A stretch of 17,174 bases of DNA from Sphingomonadales bacterium UBA7471 (GTDB lineage: Bacteria; Pseudomonadota; Alphaproteobacteria; Sphingomonadales; Sphingomonadaceae). The stretch spans positions 86,407 to 103,580 of the forward strand of contig DLOZ01000018.1 of NCBI GenBank assembly GCA_002479765.1. The letters are read 5' to 3'. Positions 1 through 7,159 of the stretch are shown in pieces (within the stretch, counting starts at the first letter, position 1; every line of letters begins with the position of its first letter). The notes below the pieces were generated by a model. The model saw only the letters and a program-made list of their open reading frames with translations. It was not told where the DNA came from and ran no database searches. A program made the translations under genes and the position numbers.

Positions 1-638
<638 letters not shown>

Positions 639-643
639 GTGTA

Positions 644-668
644 CTCTCCAAATTATCGCGAAGGAGAG
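644..668 (-). promoter_or_regulatory. Shine-Dalgarno-sequestering hairpin of thiC
   Basis: On the minus strand CUCUCC (668 to 663) is perfectly complementary to GGAGAG (649 to 644), the thiC ribosome binding site. The result is a 6-bp stem, extendable by a G-U pair, with a 13-base loop. This is the arrangement expected for the expression platform of a TPP riboswitch acting on translation, as is usual for thiC in Gram-negative bacteria. The pairing is seen directly; the switching role is inferred. Confidence 0.6.
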
Positions 669-698
669 CGATTGGCGTGAAGACCGGGCTCGGTCCTC

Positions 699-717
699 GC
701 CAGTCCCCCGGACTGGC
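699..717 (-). promoter_or_regulatory. Stable hairpin in the thiC leader
   Basis: GCCAGTCC and GGACTGGC form a perfect 8-bp stem with a 3-base loop just downstream of the TPP aptamer. A second small stem (682-695, GACCG/CGGTC) follows. On the minus strand no run of T follows either stem, so a classical intrinsic terminator is not supported. The hairpin more likely belongs to the folding pathway between aptamer and ribosome binding site, or is a Rho-related pause element. Confidence 0.4.
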
Positions 718-725
718 TGCGGTCT

Positions 726-820
726 CACCTCCCTACGCCCGCATCAACGGGATCAGGTTCAGCGGGTCGGATGGCGTTACCCATCCCTCTCAGTCACACG
801 ACTCCCCGGGGATGGAGATG
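726..820 (-). promoter_or_regulatory. TPP riboswitch (THI box) aptamer upstream of thiC
   Basis: Read on the minus strand, the leader carries the conserved THI-box blocks in order: CUGAGA (793-788), GAACCUGAUC (760-751) and GCGUAGGGA (738-730). P1 can be closed by CAUCUCC (820-814) with GGAGGUG (732-726). An optional P3a-type stem is visible as GGATGG/CCATCC (769-774 with 781-786). It binds thiamine pyrophosphate and reduces expression of thiC, which starts about 90 bases downstream. Motifs and gene context agree, so confidence is high; only the exact ends are approximate. Confidence 0.96.
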
Positions 821-877
821 TAATAGGCCAGTGTGGCGCGTCAGTCCAGCAGGATGCGTACCGTTATGGTAATGATT

Positions 878-1306
878 TTAGGCCGCAGCAACATCCGACC
901 GCAGCGCCCTCCAGAATATGGGCGAGCTTGCAAGGTGCAGGAATTTTTCCGCCAGCCCCGGTTCAAGCGTTTTGCCGCTCGCTTGCATGACGGCGGTCAT
1001 TGCGGCCTGTGGCCCGTCTTTCGACGCGACATCGTCGGCCAATGTTGCGACCGCAAGGATGTGGATCGCCAGCTGATCGATCTCGTTGCGCGGTGCGGCG
1101 GGTTCAAGGCCGCTTTGCAATATCCGCATCCACATACGGTGGTGCAGGGCATCAAGCCGGGCGTCTTCAATATCGGTCAGTTGCGCCAGCTTCGATCCGA
1201 TCCAGCTCAAGCGCGCCTCACGCGTGCGTGCGCGCGGCGCATCGGCGGCGGTTGCCGACGCGGGCTGAGAGGAATTGGACGTAAACTGGTCGTGCGACGG
1301 AATCAT
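878..1306 (-). CDS. Hypothetical protein, possible degenerate HD-GYP-like C-terminal region
   Basis: A 142-residue protein starting at the ATG 1304-1306, with an AGGG about 8 bases upstream. The open frame continues further upstream, but those codons (Cys- and Trp-rich) do not look like protein. Residues 1-30 are Ser/Ala/Thr-rich and probably disordered; the remainder is predicted helical. The stretch ILAVATLADDVASKDGPQAA followed by GKTLEPGLAEKFLHLAS recalls the end of HD/HD-GYP phosphohydrolases, which follow the scheme ILaVaD..dAL...RPYR ... G..FDP.LV.aFL. However, no metal-binding HD or GYP residues are present. It is either a non-catalytic derivative or an unrelated helical protein. It lies upstream of and co-oriented with thiC, separated from it by the riboswitch, so it is probably a separate transcription unit. 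Confidence 0.6.
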   Translation of the reverse strand: MIPSHDQFTSNSSQPASATAADAPRARTREARLSWIGSKLAQLTDIEDARLDALHHRMWMRILQSGLEPAAPRNEIDQLAIHILAVATLADDVASKDGPQAAMTAVMQASGKTLEPGLAEKFLHLASSPIFWRALRSDVAAA

Positions 1307-1406
1307 ATTGGGTGCCCTTTTGCAGAGAAGCCCATTATGACCCGCACATGATTTCCAACTCGTTAAGGCGCGCCAGAAAGTTCCGCCGCAGCGCACGACC
1401 GCGCCG

Positions 1407-1880
1407 TTACAACATATATTTCATCTTCACCCGCTGGCTGACGGCGGTGGTATCAACCGCAAATGCTGCGGCCTTAAACTTGGGCGGGCCCGCGACAATC
1501 GCGGGGTTACGGGAAAAGCCAAAGCCTTCTTTGGGCAGGAAAATGGCCATATCCATTTTGTTATTGGCATTTTCATCATGGACGACCGCGACCGCATATG
1601 TGCCCTTTGTTACGCCCGTGAAAGATATATTTGCGGCATCGCGCGCGGATATACTGGCTTTCAAACCTTTTGGATCCTTGCCGCAATCGGGGAAGAAACG
1701 CGGGTTGGCGGTAACGCAGACAAGCACATTGCCCTTGGTGCTGCGCAGGCCGTAGATATTTACATCAATCGTCGCGGTTGCGGGCGCGGCTTCAACTGCG
1801 CCGCTTAAGGTTGCGATCCCAATGGCCGAGACCAAGGTCAGTGCCGCACATTTTATCCCAAAACCTGAAATATAGCCCAT
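1407..1880 (-). CDS. Secreted DUF2141 family protein
   Basis: A 157-residue protein of the DUF2141 family, whose function is unknown. An N-terminal signal peptide is visible: a hydrophobic stretch at about residues 10-28 and a probable cleavage after the Ala-rich VEAAPA region. The mature part shows the family signature: VLVCV near residues 52-56, the acidic HDENANNKMD loop (101-110), and PKEGFGFSRNP (116-126). The start ATG at 1878-1880 has a GAGGG 6 bases upstream. The first 29 codons lie inside the 3' end of the upstream hydroxylase gene in another frame, so the two genes are almost certainly cotranscribed. DUF2141 genes occur beside carotenoid genes in sphingomonads (recalled, not checked); a role in pigment export or localisation would be speculation. 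Confidence 0.88.
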   Translation of the reverse strand: MGYISGFGIKCAALTLVSAIGIATLSGAVEAAPATATIDVNIYGLRSTKGNVLVCVTANPRFFPDCGKDPKGLKASISARDAANISFTGVTKGTYAVAVVHDENANNKMDMAIFLPKEGFGFSRNPAIVAGPPKFKAAAFAVDTTAVSQRVKMKYML

Positions 1881-2535
1881 AATTCCCTCGATATGCGTCG
1901 TGATGTTTTTGATGATGCGTCGCTGTTATCAGCCACTGCCCTAATGCGCCGTTGACGATGAATTTCGGGAAACATTCCCAGCCCATATGGTTGGTCACGC
2001 CCATGATCGTCATCACCGATAGCACGACGCCCAAAGACGCAACATGAATGGGAATGACGAAGACCAAAAACGGAATAACGAACGCGCCCGACAATGCCTC
2101 CCACGGATGGAAGGACATGGCAGCCCATGCCGTCGGCGGGCGGCTTTCATGATGGACAGCGTGCGCGGCCTTGAACCAAAACGGGCGATGCATCAGCCGG
2201 TGTGTCCAATAAAACCATGTGTCGTGCGCAAACAGATATAGAAATACCGACAGCGGCAGATACCAAAAAGGGTAATCGCCGGCATCGCGGTAAATCAACG
2301 TCCAGCCCAGATTATCCCATCCCCAAGCGACGATGCCTGCAGGAATGCCGTAAATCGCGGCGCTGGCGAGGCTCCAACCGATTTCGCGGCGGATTTGGTG
2401 GTCAAGGCCCAGATAAAGGCCGGGCTCGCGCAATTTCGTCGCCCATGCAAAAGCACCGCTGACCACCAGATAGCGTACGCCAACAATCACCGTCATCGCC
2501 AGTGTTGATAAAAGCAAGATCAGCCACGAGCCCAT
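1792..2535 (-). CDS. Fatty acid hydroxylase / sterol desaturase superfamily membrane oxygenase
   Basis: A 247-residue membrane di-iron oxygenase. The histidine clusters of the superfamily are clear: H104DTWFYWTH112RLMH116, H125AVHH129 and H207HQKHH212, with an extra H183. Hydrophobic segments lie near residues 4-28, 52-72, 88-104 and 150-180. Family members hydroxylate or desaturate lipids, sterols or carotenoids; CrtZ belongs to the same superfamily but is shorter. Given its position beside crt genes, a carotenoid or membrane-lipid hydroxylase is plausible, but the substrate cannot be read from sequence. The start ATG is 21 bases after the stop of the metallo-beta-lactamase gene, implying one operon. 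The 3' end overlaps the DUF2141 gene by 89 bases. The end is genuine in style, since GTDLGLG is typical of the family C-terminus. Confidence 0.9.
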   Translation of the reverse strand: MGSWLILLLSTLAMTVIVGVRYLVVSGAFAWATKLREPGLYLGLDHQIRREIGWSLASAAIYGIPAGIVAWGWDNLGWTLIYRDAGDYPFWYLPLSVFLYLFAHDTWFYWTHRLMHRPFWFKAAHAVHHESRPPTAWAAMSFHPWEALSGAFVIPFLVFVIPIHVASLGVVLSVMTIMGVTNHMGWECFPKFIVNGALGQWLITATHHQKHHDAYRGNYGLYFRFWDKMCGTDLGLGHWDRNLKRRS

Positions 2536-2556
2536 CTGCCGCCTTTAGCCCTTATC

Positions 2557-3618
2557 TTATCGGTTTAGCAAATTGCGTGTTTCGAAATCATCGGGACCGG
2601 AAATGCTGATGATATCGCCATCGTGCATGACCTTAATTGGCCCCTTATAGCGGCCGGCGGCATCACCAATCAGCGCGAATTCCAATGGCTTGGGCACCGA
2701 CGGGACGATATGGGTAAAGGCCAACATGCCCGCGCCGGACGCCTTTGCCACATCGGCGGCTTGTTCGGGGCTGATATGGTAATTCTGGATATCGTCGAAG
2801 ATTTTGGCCCGATTTTTCATGCCCGCCTTTTGCGCGCTGGTGGCGAGGATATCGACCATGCGCGGGGACAGCAGTTCGCTGACGAACAAATCAGACCCCT
2901 TAGCGGCTTTGGCCAGCGCAGGCGTGAACGCGGTGTCACCTGAAATCGTGACGCTGCGGCCCTTATAATCGACGCGATAGCCAAAGGCGGGCTTGATCGG
3001 ATCATGGTCCACAGAAAAGGCGGTAATGCGCACGTCGTTGGCATCATAGACCACGCCCGGCTGGATCGCCTTGCTCGTCATGCCAAAGCCCGATGGCGGC
3101 ACGACGGCGGTGCCATGGTGGGCAATGCGGTAGGTTGAATCAATCCGGTACGCCGCATTCAGCCCATCGGTGATTTCGGTGACGCCTTCAGGACCAGACA
3201 CAGGCAGCGGTGTTTTCGCGCTCGTCCCTGCCCAACGCTGCAGCGTGAAGGGGCCGAGGCCTTCAAAATGGTCGCTGTGCAAATGCGTGAGCCACACACC
3301 TTCAATCTTATCGAGCGGCATGCCCATGAGCGACAGGGTTTTGCCCGAGCCTTCACCCATGTCGAAAACAAACAACCGGCCACCAGCGATCACAATGGTG
3401 CACGCAGCCGCGCGGTCACGGTTTGGCAGGGGCGAACCCGTGCCGCAAAATCCGACATGCAGGGCATTTACGGGCAATTCCGCCATGACATTGCGCGACA
3501 TTGCACTGTCGGCGGCCCGCGCAAGCAGCGCCATCGCAAGTGCGTCCCGCTTTACATAAGCCGCACCGCCCGCAACGGCCAGCCCGCTAAGGACAGCCAA
3601 AAGCCATTTCTTCCGCAT
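2557..3618 (-). CDS. Metallo-beta-lactamase fold hydrolase, RNase Z-like, membrane-anchored or exported
   Basis: A 353-residue protein. Residues 5-21 form a hydrophobic signal or anchor sequence after a KK start, so it is probably periplasmic. The metal ligands of the MBL fold are visible: TH112LH114SD116H117 for the main motif, SGD228T, and a late FTH303I; H281 in NYHISPEQ is another candidate. The opening GFCGTGSPLPNRDRAAACTI and the VDHDPIKPAFGYRV block are like RNase Z/arylsulfatase-type MBL proteins. An exported protein is unlikely to process tRNA, so the substrate is unknown. It is the first gene of a minus-strand set with the hydroxylase and the DUF2141 gene, and is divergent from crtY. 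A GGGAGAAG sequence just upstream of ATG 3616-3618 supports the start. Confidence 0.9.
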   Translation of the reverse strand: MRKKWLLAVLSGLAVAGGAAYVKRDALAMALLARAADSAMSRNVMAELPVNALHVGFCGTGSPLPNRDRAAACTIVIAGGRLFVFDMGEGSGKTLSLMGMPLDKIEGVWLTHLHSDHFEGLGPFTLQRWAGTSAKTPLPVSGPEGVTEITDGLNAAYRIDSTYRIAHHGTAVVPPSGFGMTSKAIQPGVVYDANDVRITAFSVDHDPIKPAFGYRVDYKGRSVTISGDTAFTPALAKAAKGSDLFVSELLSPRMVDILATSAQKAGMKNRAKIFDDIQNYHISPEQAADVAKASGAGMLAFTHIVPSVPKPLEFALIGDAAGRYKGPIKVMHDGDIISISGPDDFETRNLLNR

Positions 3619-3711
3619 GATAACTTCTCCCGTTTGACCATAAGCTTACGCATTTTCACGATGGTTCGCATATAGGAAAATGATGACGACCTCGGTGCGC
3701 GGGCCAATCGC

Positions 3712-3729
3712 TGCACATAAAGCTGTGCA
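3712..3729. promoter_or_regulatory. Inverted repeat in the divergent intergenic region, possible operator
   Basis: TGCACA and TGTGCA form a perfect 6-bp inverted repeat with a 6-base spacer, in the 160-base gap between the divergent metallo-beta-lactamase gene and crtY. It lies just upstream of a weak promoter-like pair for crtY. The symmetry and position suit a dimeric regulator, but no known binding motif was recognised and a chance occurrence is possible. Confidence 0.25.
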
Positions 3730-3734
3730 TTACC

Positions 3735-3761
3735 TTGGCAGAAGCCTTCCCCTTGTAAAAT
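3735..3761 (+). promoter_or_regulatory. Weak candidate promoter of the crtY operon
   Basis: TTGGCA (3735-3740) and TAAAAT (3756-3761) resemble -35 and -10 boxes, but the spacer is only 15 bases, shorter than the preferred 17. The implied transcript would begin near 3768, about 10 bases before the crtY ATG, leaving little room for a ribosome binding site. This is the best pair seen in the gap and is offered only as a candidate. Confidence 0.25.
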
Positions 3762-3778
3762 GGCTGCGCTAGGGCCGG

Positions 3779-4948
3779 ATGGTGACACGCGAAAATATCA
3801 AATGCGATTTGGCTATTGTCGGCGGCGGGCTTGCGGGCGGGCTGATCGCGCTCGCGCTTGGCAAAATGCGGCCCGAATTGAAAATCGTCCTGATTGAACA
3901 AGGCGACAGCTTTGGCGGCAACCATATTTGGAGCTTTTTTGCGAGCGACATATTGCCCGAGCATCGTTGGCTGACGGCGCCATTGGTGACCTATGGCTGG
4001 TCGGGTTATGACGTCAAATTCCCCGCACACAGCCGCACGCTCGACAATATTTATTACACGATTGAATCCGAACGGCTCGACTGGGTGCTGCGCAAGAACC
4101 TGCCTGCATCGTCATTGATGCTTGGCCGTGAAGTGAAGGCGGTCTCGCCCAGGCTTGTCGTTCTCGACGGCGCGCAGCGTATTAACGCCGGCGGCGTGAT
4201 TGACGCGCGGGGCGCGGGCGACCTGAACCATCTTGATTGCGGCTGGCAGAAATTTACCGGCCAGCTGATGCAATTGTCAGAGCCCCACAATCTGACAAAG
4301 CCCATCGTCATGGACGCGACGGTTGACCAGCATGATGGCTATCGCTTTGTCTATGTCCTGCCCTTTGGGATGGATAAGCTGTTTATCGAAGACACCTATT
4401 ACAGCGACAAGCCCGATTTGGACCCGCGTATCCTGCGTCAAAGGATTGCGGCTTATGCGGATGAACAAGGCTGGAAAGTCGAGCGCGTTTTGCGTGAAGA
4501 AAATGGCGTCTTGCCCGTTGTGATGGGCGGCGATCTGGAAAGCTATTGGGCAAGCGGCAGTGGCCGCACGGCAAAGGCCGGCGCGCGCGGTGCATTTTTT
4601 CAGCCGGTGACCAGCTATTCCCTGCCCGATGCGGTGCGCAACGCCATTTTCATTGCAGAGCAGCCCGATCTTGACGGCGACAAGCTCAATCTCGTTCTGC
4701 GCGAGCGTGCGCAGGACCATTGGAACAAGGGCAGATTTTTCCGGATACTCAACCGGATGCTGTTCCGCGGCGCCGAAGGCCGCGACCGATATAAAATATT
4801 GGAACGTTTCTACAGGCTAAAGCCCGGATTGATTGAACGCTTTTATGCTGGGAATAGCAGCAATAGTGATAAGGCGCGCATCCTGATTGGCAAGCCGCCC
4901 ATTCCCATAGGGAAAGCCATCACCGCAATCCGGAGCAAGAAGAAATGA
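3779..4948 (+). CDS. crtY: Lycopene beta-cyclase CrtY
   Basis: A 389-residue flavoprotein that converts lycopene to beta-carotene by forming beta-rings at both ends. Visible motifs are the N-terminal dinucleotide-binding GGGLAGG (15-21), the acidic end of the second strand at E40, the cyclase block GDSFGGNHIW (42-51), MDATVDQHDGYRF (178-190) and the FIEDTYYSD motif (202-210) typical of CrtY-type cyclases. Length is normal for the bacterial CrtY family. The ATG at 3779 is used; a GTG follows immediately and could also serve. The ribosome binding site is weak. It is the first gene of the crt operon; a palindromic repeat separates it from crtI by 109 bases in total, which may uncouple its expression from the downstream genes. 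Confidence 0.96.
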   Translation: MVTRENIKCDLAIVGGGLAGGLIALALGKMRPELKIVLIEQGDSFGGNHIWSFFASDILPEHRWLTAPLVTYGWSGYDVKFPAHSRTLDNIYYTIESERLDWVLRKNLPASSLMLGREVKAVSPRLVVLDGAQRINAGGVIDARGAGDLNHLDCGWQKFTGQLMQLSEPHNLTKPIVMDATVDQHDGYRFVYVLPFGMDKLFIEDTYYSDKPDLDPRILRQRIAAYADEQGWKVERVLREENGVLPVVMGGDLESYWASGSGRTAKAGARGAFFQPVTSYSLPDAVRNAIFIAEQPDLDGDKLNLVLRERAQDHWNKGRFFRILNRMLFRGAEGRDRYKILERFYRLKPGLIERFYAGNSSNSDKARILIGKPPIPIGKAITAIRSKKK

Positions 4949-4967
4949 TCAGGACTCTCGCACTTTT

Positions 4968-5038
4968 CGTCATCCCGAACTTGTTTCGGGATAACAAAAT
5001 GGGGTCGCCTGTTATCCTGAAACACGTTCAGGATGACG
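4968..5038. repeat. Palindromic repeat between crtY and crtI (copy 1 of family A)
   Basis: Two 28-base arms, 4968-4995 (starting CGTCATCCCGAACTTGTTTC) and 5011-5038, are complementary at 25 of 28 positions around a 15-base loop. Each arm is itself nearly self-complementary (TCCTGAA / TTCAGGA type), so a cruciform or paired hairpin is possible. The same arm sequence returns at 8139-8214. It resembles REP-like extragenic palindromes. In the crt mRNA it would form a strong hairpin ending 19 bases before the crtI ATG, where it could stabilise the crtY message or reduce readthrough. Confidence 0.9.
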
Positions 5039-5057
5039 CACTTTTGGGGCACAATAT

Positions 5058-6545
5058 ATGACGAAGACAGCAGCGATTATTGGTGCCGGATTTGGCGGCC
5101 TTGCGCTTGCAATGCGGCTTCAATCTGCAGGCATCTCCACGACGATTATCGAAGCGCGCGATAAGCCCGGCGGCCGCGGCTATTATTGGGAAAAGGATGG
5201 CTTTACCTTTGACGGTGGGCCAACGGTCATCACCGACCCGCCATGTCTGGAAGAATTATGGTCGCTGTCCGGCCATAAAATGTCGGACGACGTGGAATTG
5301 ATGCCTGTATTCCCGTTCTACCGGTTGAACTGGCCCGATGGCACGAATTTCGATTATTCGAATGACGCACCGGGCCTGAAAGCCGAAATTGAAAAGCTGA
5401 ACCCCGACGATGTTGAGGGCTATCGCAAATTCCTCGCATATTCGAAGGGCGTGTTCAAAGAGGGCTATCAAAAGCTCGGTTCGGTCGCGTTTCTCGACTT
5501 CGCATCGATGATCAAGGCTGCCCCTGCGCTGATGAAATATCAGGCATGGCGCTCGGTCTATTCGATCGTTTCGTCTTATGTGAAAGACGAAAAGCTGCGC
5601 GAAGCTTTGTCATTCCACACATTGCTCGTGGGCGGAAACCCGATGAGCACCAGCGCGATCTACGCGCTCATCCACACCATCGAAAAAGAGGGCGGGGTCT
5701 GGTTTGCCAAGGGCGGCACCAACCGGCTTGTGGCCGCAATGGTGACGCATTTTGAGCGGCTCGGCGGGACGATCCGTCTCGGCGATCCTGTCGAAGAAAT
5801 CGAAACACGCGGTGACAAGGTCATTGGCGTGCGCACGAAATCGGGCTGGCGTATGGACTGCGACATGGCGGCGTCCAATGGCGACCTGATGCACACCTAC
5901 AAGGATTTGTTGACCAGTAACAAACGCGGCGAACGCGCAACCAAATCGCTGCGGCGCAAAAGCTGGTCGCCATCGCTTTTCGTCCTGCATCTTGGCATTA
6001 AGGGCACATGGCCGGGCATTCCGCACCATATGATCCTGTTTGGCCCGCGCTACAAAGGCCTGCTCGACGACATTTACAAAAACGGCGTCTTGCCGCAGGA
6101 TTTCTCGCTATATCTGCACCATCCAACCGTCACGGACCCAAGCCTTGCGCCCGAAGGTTGCTCGACATTTTATGTCCTCGCGCCTGTCGCGCATATGGGC
6201 AAAGCACCGCTCGATTGGGATGGCGATGTGGGTGAAGCGTTGAAGGAACGGATTTTGGATGAGCTTGAGCGCCGCCTGATCCCCGACATCCGCAGCCGGA
6301 TCATGACGCAGTTCCATTACACGCCAGCCGATTTTGGCCGCGACCTTTCGGCGCATTTGGGCAGCGCGTTCAGCCTTGAACCCGTGTTGTGGCAGTCGGC
6401 CTATATGCGGGCGCACAACCGTGATGACGCGATACACAATCTGTATTTCGTCGGCGCGGGCACGCACCCCGGCGCTGGCATTCCCGGCGTTGTCGGTAGT
6501 GCAAAGGCGACGGCGGCATTGATGCTGGAGGATGCACATAAGTGA
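5058..6545 (+). CDS. crtI: Phytoene desaturase CrtI
   Basis: A 495-residue FAD-dependent desaturase that introduces the double bonds turning phytoene into lycopene. The N-terminal dinucleotide-binding motif is IIGAGFGGLALAMRLQSAG (GAGFGG at 9-14), followed by the acidic strand end IIEARDKPGGR. The C-terminal carotenoid-oxidoreductase signature NLYFVGAGTHPGAGIPGVVG is intact close to residue 465-485. Length matches bacterial CrtI. The start ATG has a GGGG about 7 bases upstream. The stop codon overlaps the GTG of the LOG gene by 4 bases, so the two are translationally coupled. It acts after CrtB and before CrtY. The number of desaturation steps cannot be told from sequence, but lycopene is expected because a lycopene cyclase is present. 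Confidence 0.97.
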   Translation: MTKTAAIIGAGFGGLALAMRLQSAGISTTIIEARDKPGGRGYYWEKDGFTFDGGPTVITDPPCLEELWSLSGHKMSDDVELMPVFPFYRLNWPDGTNFDYSNDAPGLKAEIEKLNPDDVEGYRKFLAYSKGVFKEGYQKLGSVAFLDFASMIKAAPALMKYQAWRSVYSIVSSYVKDEKLREALSFHTLLVGGNPMSTSAIYALIHTIEKEGGVWFAKGGTNRLVAAMVTHFERLGGTIRLGDPVEEIETRGDKVIGVRTKSGWRMDCDMAASNGDLMHTYKDLLTSNKRGERATKSLRRKSWSPSLFVLHLGIKGTWPGIPHHMILFGPRYKGLLDDIYKNGVLPQDFSLYLHHPTVTDPSLAPEGCSTFYVLAPVAHMGKAPLDWDGDVGEALKERILDELERRLIPDIRSRIMTQFHYTPADFGRDLSAHLGSAFSLEPVLWQSAYMRAHNRDDAIHNLYFVGAGTHPGAGIPGVVGSAKATAALMLEDAHK

Positions 6546-7123
6546 AACGGCTCGCGGTCTATTGCGGTTCGGCAACGCCCGATAACCCCGTCTATATCGA
6601 AGCGGCGCGCAGCGTCGGAAAGATGCTGGCGGAACGCGGCATTGGCGTCGTCTATGGCGGCGGCCGGTTGGGGCTGATGGGGGCGGTGGCCGACAGCGCG
6701 CTTGCGGCAGGCGGCGAAGTGATTGGCATCATCCCCGAAGCGCTGGTCGGTGCTGAAGTCGCGCACAAGGGCTGCACCGAACTGCACGTCGTTTCGGGTA
6801 TGCACGAACGCAAGGCGCGCTTTACCGACCTGTCCGATGGTTTCATCACCATTCCCGGCGGCGTCGGGACGATGGACGAATTGTGGGAAGCGATCAGCTG
6901 GTCACAGCTTGGCTATCATCAAAAACCCGTCGGCGTTTTGAACATTGCGGGTTTCTATGATCAGCTTATCGCCTTCAACCAGAATATGATCGATGTCGGC
7001 TTTATCCGGCCGCAACATGCGGGCATCATGATCGTCGATGACACGCTGGACGGCTTGCTGGACAAAATGGCCGCTTATGTGCCGCACAAGACCATCTTCC
7101 AGATGAAAGCAGACAATTTGTGA
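6542..7123 (+). CDS. LOG-family protein (TIGR00730 Rossmann fold, cytokinin-riboside-phosphate phosphoribohydrolase type)
   Basis: A 193-residue LOG-family protein. Plant LOG and bacterial homologues cleave N6-substituted adenosine monophosphates, or AMP, to base and ribose 5-phosphate. The signature PGGVGTMDE (105-113) is intact, as are GGGRLGLMG (39-47) and the MHERKA block (87-92), so catalytic Arg90 and Glu113 are likely present. It starts with GTG at 6542, which overlaps the crtI stop as GTGA, and ends 36 bases before crtB. It is therefore locked into the carotenoid operon. No step of carotenoid synthesis is known to need this activity. The family call is firm, but the physiological substrate and the reason for its position are unknown. 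It could be a passenger gene or act in nucleotide salvage. Confidence 0.93.
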   Translation: MKRLAVYCGSATPDNPVYIEAARSVGKMLAERGIGVVYGGGRLGLMGAVADSALAAGGEVIGIIPEALVGAEVAHKGCTELHVVSGMHERKARFTDLSDGFITIPGGVGTMDELWEAISWSQLGYHQKPVGVLNIAGFYDQLIAFNQNMIDVGFIRPQHAGIMIVDDTLDGLLDKMAAYVPHKTIFQMKADNL

Positions 7124-7159
7124 ACCACGCCCATATCAGCCCTTGCACAGATTTTTGCC

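Noticed and set aside
699..717. Intrinsic terminator upstream of thiC
   Set aside because: The hairpin is strong, but no T-run follows on the minus strand. A translational mechanism through the hairpin at 644-668 fits better.
820..848. A -35/-10-like pair (TGGACT, 17 bases, TATTAC) on the minus strand upstream of the riboswitch
   Set aside because: Its start point would lie inside the aptamer and remove the 5' side of stem P1 (814-820), so it is unlikely to be the thiC promoter.
833..1351. A 172-codon plus-strand open frame
   Set aside because: It lies opposite the minus-strand hypothetical gene. It has an Arg/Cys-rich composition typical of a shadow frame and crosses the true start region.
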